DNA from: CAUJIW01 sp963205175
Lineage (GTDB): Bacteria; Pseudomonadota; Alphaproteobacteria; Sphingomonadales; Sphingomonadaceae
Length of the DNA stretch: 5,866 nucleotides
NCBI GenBank assembly: GCA_041060555.1
Contig: JBEUDS010000047.1
Strand: one strand, 5' to 3'
The notes beneath the pieces were generated by a model. That model was not told where the DNA came from. It did no database searches and saw only the letters and a list, made by a program, of their open reading frames with translations. Each line of letters starts with the position of its first letter. Position 1 is the first letter of the stretch. A program made the translations under genes and the position numbers. Of the stretch, positions 1-5,866 are shown piece after piece.

Positions 1-57
1 TTTTTCTTTCAAGATTTGTTTTGACAGTTTGGTTTGGGGTTGGGTATATCGCCGCCT
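1..57 (+). promoter_or_regulatory. rRNA operon promoter with UP-like element
   Basis: A perfect sigma-70-type -35 box TTGACA lies at 21-26 and a weaker -10 box TATATC (4 of 6 matches to TATAAT) at 45-50, with an 18-base spacer. Bases 1-20 are 16/20 A or T and sit where an UP element would bind the alpha subunit of RNA polymerase. The bases after the -10 box, GCCGCCT, form a GC-rich discriminator, a trait of promoters under stringent (ppGpp) control in proteobacteria. Transcription would start at about 57-58, by inference. The -35 box is strong evidence; the -10 box is less certain. A further promoter upstream of the window cannot be excluded. Confidence 0.75.
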
Positions 58-113
58 GTCGCTGACGCCGAGGGTGACTTCGGCGGGGAGGCGACTTCGC
101 TCTTTCTCATTGT
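58..113 (+). promoter_or_regulatory. Leader antitermination region: boxB-like hairpin and boxA-like element
   Basis: A hairpin CGCCGA (66-71) / TCGGCG (80-85) has six perfect pairs and an 8-base loop. It can be extended by an outer stem GTCGC (58-62) / GCGAC (91-95). Just downstream, CGCTCTTTCTCATTGT (98-113) contains the GCTCTTT core of boxA. The same element recurs before 23S at 2352-2367 with 12 of 16 bases identical, which supports a shared function. In E. coli, boxB and boxA RNA assemble the Nus-factor rRNA antitermination complex that prevents Rho-dependent arrest of untranslated transcripts. That function is inferred here from order and similarity. Confidence 0.65.
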
Positions 114-120
114 AGGTTTT

Positions 121-144
121 TGAAGGGACATGTGGGCGGCGGAG
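121..144 (+). other. 16S processing stem, 5' arm
   Basis: Bases 121-144 pair antiparallel with 1841-1864: 21 Watson-Crick pairs, one G-U pair (144-1841) and two mismatches (131-1854 and 133-1852). A near-perfect complement on both sides of 16S is the usual double-stranded substrate for RNase III, which releases pre-16S. The arm starts 7 bases after the boxA-like element. Its central part can instead fold locally: GTGGGC (132-137) pairs perfectly with GCCCAC (144-149) around loop GGCGGA, so a local and a long-range fold exclude each other. Confidence 0.88.
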
Positions 145-286
145 CCCACGGGTTTCAGGGTTTCTCAAGTCCTGGAGCTTGTGGTTTTTCTGCCATTCTA
201 CATGTCATTTTAAAGTGATGTGCAGGAATGGCTCAAGTCAGTTGGCCGTTGTTTCCGGTCTCACCGGGGATGATGGTTATGACCTT
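145..286 (+). other. 16S leader segment with local hairpins
   Basis: This is the stretch between the processing arm and mature 16S; it holds no gene. Three local hairpins can be drawn. CAAGT (166-170) pairs with GCTTG (177-181). Bases 201-209 pair with 214-222, nine pairs of which three are G-U. CCGGT (255-259) pairs perfectly with ACCGG (263-267) around loop CTC, 19 bases before the 16S start. Such leader hairpins commonly assist early 16S folding and 5' trimming; that role is inferred, not shown by the sequence. Confidence 0.5.
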
Positions 287-2044
<1,758 letters not shown>

Positions 2045-2073
2045 TATCCGCCGGTTTGGCGTGATGATCAGGC

Positions 2074-2149
2074 GGGGCCTTAGCTCAGTTGGGAGAGCGC
2101 TAGCTTTGCAAGCTTGAGGTCGTCGGTTCGATCCCGACAGGCTCCACCA
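2074..2149 (+). tRNA. trnA: tRNA-Ala (anticodon UGC)
   Basis: This tRNA decodes GCN codons for alanine. It is 76 bases with an encoded CCA (2147-2149). The acceptor stem GGGGCCT / AGGCTCC contains the G3-U70 wobble pair (2076 with 2143), the main identity signal for alanyl-tRNA synthetase. The anticodon loop TTTGCAA places TGC at 2107-2109. The anticodon stem reads CTAGC / GCTTG, so positions 28 and 42 form a U-U mismatch while the other four pairs are normal. The T-arm is GTCGG / CCGAC (2122-2126 / 2134-2138) with loop TTCGATC. The same GTCGG/CCGAC stem reappears twice in the spacer downstream. Confidence 0.98.
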
Positions 2150-2351
2150 AGACTTGTGTTGGCGGTGCGATCGACCCGACGGGTTGGTCTGCTTGTCGGC
2201 TGAGCCGACGGTGTTCGGCTTGTCGGCTGAGCCGACGGGTTGGTCTGCTTCCGACAGGCTGCATCGGTTGGTGCGGGCTGAAACTCCAGGTGAAGAAACG
2301 GTATCAGCCATGCCTGAGTGACTGCGTTTTGCGGCGCTTGGGTTGTGTCTG
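2150..2351 (+). other. Spacer between tRNA-Ala and the 23S boxA-like element
   Basis: This gene-free spacer contains the tandem hairpin repeat at 2176-2250. Its next part, 2251-2260, is CCGACAGGCT, identical to ten bases of the tRNA-Ala 3' half (2134-2143). A weak hairpin TCAG (2304-2307) / CTGA (2314-2317) follows. A copy of the spacer repeat GTGACTGCGTTTTGCG lies at 2318-2333, 19 bases ahead of the boxA-like element, where a boxB might be expected, but I cannot show a convincing boxB stem there. Confidence 0.55.
2176..2250 (+). repeat. Tandem hairpin repeat in the 16S-23S spacer
   Basis: A 21-base segment occurs at 2191-2211 and again, identical, at 2218-2238 (period 27). Each copy contains the perfect hairpin GTCGGCTGAGCCGAC: six pairs and a TGA loop, at 2195-2209 and 2222-2236. 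A second repeat, CCGACGGGTTGGTCTGCTT, flanks the block at 2176-2194 and 2232-2250. The inner five pairs GTCGG/CCGAC are the same as the T-stem of tRNA-Ala 57 bases upstream. The repeats themselves are certain; an origin by slippage or from tRNA-Ala is inference. Confidence 0.9.
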
Positions 2352-2367
2352 TGATCTTTGACATTGT
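2352..2367 (+). promoter_or_regulatory. boxA-like antitermination element before 23S
   Basis: TGATCTTTGACATTGT matches the leader element at 98-113 in 12 of 16 positions, with TCTTT and CATTGT shared exactly. E. coli also has a boxA in both the leader and the 16S-23S spacer, so the placement fits reloading of the Nus antitermination complex before the long 23S gene. It contains the string TTGACA, but no -10 box lies at the proper distance, so I read it as boxA and not as a promoter. Confidence 0.65.
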
Positions 2368-2488
2368 GAATGGGTTAATATTGACGCGAAGTGTCGCGCG
2401 AGCGGCCTTTGACCGAGCGATCGGTTTGAGGTTTGCGGCGCGTGGCTGAGCATGCATTGCCGATGGTTGTCTGGTGGGGTTCGCCCTG
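2368..2488 (+). other. Spacer segment before the 23S processing stem, with three hairpins
   Basis: No gene lies here. Three short hairpins can be drawn: CGCGA / TCGCG (2385-2389 / 2394-2398, loop AGTG); ACCGA / TCGGT (2412-2416 / 2421-2425) with a GCGA loop of the stable GNRA class; and GGGG / CCCT (2476-2479 / 2484-2487) with a TTCG loop. They stack in a row between boxA and the 23S stem. Their role, if any, would be in co-transcriptional folding of the precursor. Confidence 0.5.
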
Positions 2489-2515
2489 TCAGCCCTGCCA
2501 TTGGTGGTGTGGCAA

Positions 2516-2524
<9 letters not shown>
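2489..2524 (+). other. 23S processing stem, 5' arm
   Basis: This arm pairs with 5300-5333 in about 33 pairs: 2489-2497 with 5325-5333, 2499-2509 with 5313-5323, 2511-2512 with 5311-5312 and 2514-2524 with 5300-5310. There is one C-C mismatch (2498/5324), and 2510 and 2513 bulge out. The inner part is helix 1 of mature 23S; the outer part is the expected RNase III substrate. A small competing hairpin CTCA (2517-2520) / TGAG (2525-2528) is possible before the distal arm is made. Confidence 0.9.
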
Positions 2525-5299
<2,775 letters not shown>

Positions 5300-5309
<10 letters not shown>

Positions 5310-5333
5310 TCCCACCACCAATGCCAGGGCTGA
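5300..5333 (+). other. 23S processing stem, 3' arm
   Basis: This is the distal partner of 2489-2524, about 33 pairs with one mismatch and two bulged bases on the other strand. Its outer end, GGGCTG (5327-5332), can instead pair locally with CAGCCC (5338-5343), so the long stem and a short hairpin compete for the same bases. Cleavage by RNase III is inferred from the general pathway. Confidence 0.9.
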
Positions 5334-5402
5334 AAAACAGCCCCCGGCCAACCATCTCAGCCACGCAAAACGACACTGCCCGTCAATCCTCGCACCCTCC
5401 TC
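5310..5402 (+). other. 23S-5S spacer with a hairpin
   Basis: This 93-base spacer holds the outer 3' arm of the 23S stem and then a perfect six-pair hairpin GGGCTG / CAGCCC (5327-5332 / 5338-5343) with loop AAAAA. No T-tract follows, so it is not an intrinsic terminator, and the 5S gene lies downstream. The remaining 60 bases are C- and A-rich with no structure I can support. Confidence 0.7.
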
Positions 5403-5520
5403 AGCCTGGTGGCCATAGCGCCTGTGAACCACCCGATCCCATCCCGAACTCGGCCGTGAAACCAGGCAGCGCCAATGGTACTAACGCTCAAGCGTTGGGA
5501 GAGTAGGACGTCGCCAGGCT
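5403..5520 (+). rRNA. rrf: 5S ribosomal RNA
   Basis: This is the 5S RNA of the large subunit, about 118 bases. The ends are placed by the terminal stem AGCCTGG (5403-5409) / CCAGGCT (5514-5520), seven perfect pairs; the mature ends may lie a base or two inside. The conserved loop CCCGATCCCATCCCGAACTC (5432-5451) and GAGAGTAGG (5499-5507) are diagnostic. The helix IV/V arm includes AACGCT / AGCGTT (5483-5488 / 5491-5496). It is third of the three rRNAs, after 23S and before the initiator tRNA, as in many alphaproteobacterial operons. No defect was seen. Confidence 0.97.
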
Positions 5521-5706
5521 CAGAAGCGTGCGAAACAAACCCATCACAATGTAACACCGCGAAACCCGCGGGCCTCCGCAGACAAACCGGGGACAGAGCA
5601 ACCCCGACGCCCGAGGCAAACAAAACGCCAACGGCAAAACAAAACGCTCCAGCAGGCCAAGCCTGCAGAAGACGCCTAACGCAGGCCAAGCCTGCAAAAT
5701 CGGTGA
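5521..5706 (+). other. Spacer between 5S and tRNA-fMet
   Basis: This 186-base gene-free stretch is rich in A and C on the + strand. It can fold CCGCG / CGCGG (5557-5561 / 5567-5571) and CGGGG / CCCCG (5588-5592 / 5602-5606), then two identical hairpins at 5652-5666 and 5681-5695. No T-run follows any stem, so I see no intrinsic terminator on the + strand; this agrees with the tRNA being co-transcribed. Confidence 0.65.
5652..5695 (+). repeat. Twin identical hairpins before tRNA-fMet
   Basis: GCAGGCCAAGCCTGC occurs at 5652-5666 and 5681-5695, identical over 15 bases (a following CA is also shared) with a period of 29. Each is a perfect palindrome with six pairs, GCAGGC / GCCTGC, around a CAA loop. 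The design, stem six and loop three at a period near 28, parallels the pair in the 16S-23S spacer at 2195-2236, although the stem sequence differs. The function is unknown; RNA processing or a small dispersed repeat family are possibilities. Confidence 0.9.
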
Positions 5707-5783
<77 letters not shown>

Positions 5784-5866
5784 ACCCAAAAAAACTCACA
5801 GACATACAATGCCCGCGACCCCCAATTGACCAGGGCGGCCCAGCGCGCGCATAGAGCATGCGTGGC
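5784..5866 (+). other. Operon 3' flank with a terminal hairpin
   Basis: No gene is seen in the last 83 bases. A stem CGCGCAT (5846-5852) / ATGCGTG (5858-5864) has seven pairs, one of them G-U, with loop AGAGC. It could be the base of a terminator, but the window ends two bases later, so a following T-tract cannot be tested. An A-run at 5788-5794 (AAAAAAA) has no stem of its own. Confidence 0.35.

Noticed and set aside
2176..2250. CRISPR-like array
   Set aside because: There are only two repeat units, the spacing is 6 bases, the repeats are palindromic hairpins, and they lie inside a transcribed rRNA spacer with no cas gene.
2358..2380. Possible internal promoter: TTGACA (2358-2363) with TTAATA (2375-2380)
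   Set aside because: The spacing is 11 bases, too short for sigma-70, and the bases belong to the boxA-like element shared with the leader.
5327..5343. GGGCTG-AAAAA-CAGCCC as an intrinsic terminator after 23S
   Set aside because: It is followed by CCGGCC and not by a T-run, and 5S lies downstream in the same orientation.
5626..5695. Terminator for a minus-strand transcript, from hairpins followed by T-rich sequence on that strand
   Set aside because: On the minus strand the T-rich stretch begins several bases after the inner hairpin and is interrupted, and no minus-strand gene is visible for it to serve.

Overview
The window holds one complete ribosomal RNA operon, read left to right on the + strand, and no protein-coding gene that I can support. 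The order is promoter, leader, 16S rRNA, tRNA-Ile(GAU), tRNA-Ala(UGC), 23S rRNA, 5S rRNA, initiator tRNA-fMet(CAU). This order, the ~1.49 kb 16S with the alphaproteobacterial block around 910-950, and the ~2.79 kb 23S with a modified helix 9 point to an alphaproteobacterium. The 16S resembles Sphingomonadales as I remember them (short V1 hairpin, GGGCCTGCACAAG at about 1154, V6 ending in TTCTTCAGTTAGGCTGGA). I hold the class with high confidence and the order with moderate confidence.

Control region (1-286): an AT-rich upstream element, a perfect TTGACA -35 box, a weak TATATC -10 box and a GC-rich discriminator. The leader then carries a boxB-like hairpin, a boxA-like antitermination signal and the 5' arm of the 16S processing stem. 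The 3' arm of that stem lies 68 bases past the end of 16S (1841-1864).

Internal spacer (1774-2515): two tRNAs, a second boxA-like element ahead of 23S, two tandem perfect hairpins (period 27) whose stems match the T-stem of the adjacent tRNA-Ala, and an imperfect direct repeat at 1880 and 2318. The 23S is enclosed by a stem of about 33 base pairs (2489-2524 with 5300-5333).

Distal part (5310-5866): a short 23S-5S spacer with a hairpin, the 5S gene, a 186-base spacer with two identical hairpins, the initiator tRNA, and 83 bases without a recognisable gene or proven terminator.

The parts act together: the promoter drives one long precursor, boxB/boxA elements allow antitermination through untranslated RNA, and the two long stems are expected RNase III substrates that free 16S and 23S. 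All open reading frames seen here are shadows of structural RNA. I found no previously undescribed system. The most notable details are the initiator tRNA with an A-U pair in place of the first of its three anticodon-stem G-C pairs, the repeated hairpins in two spacers, and local hairpins that compete with both processing stems.
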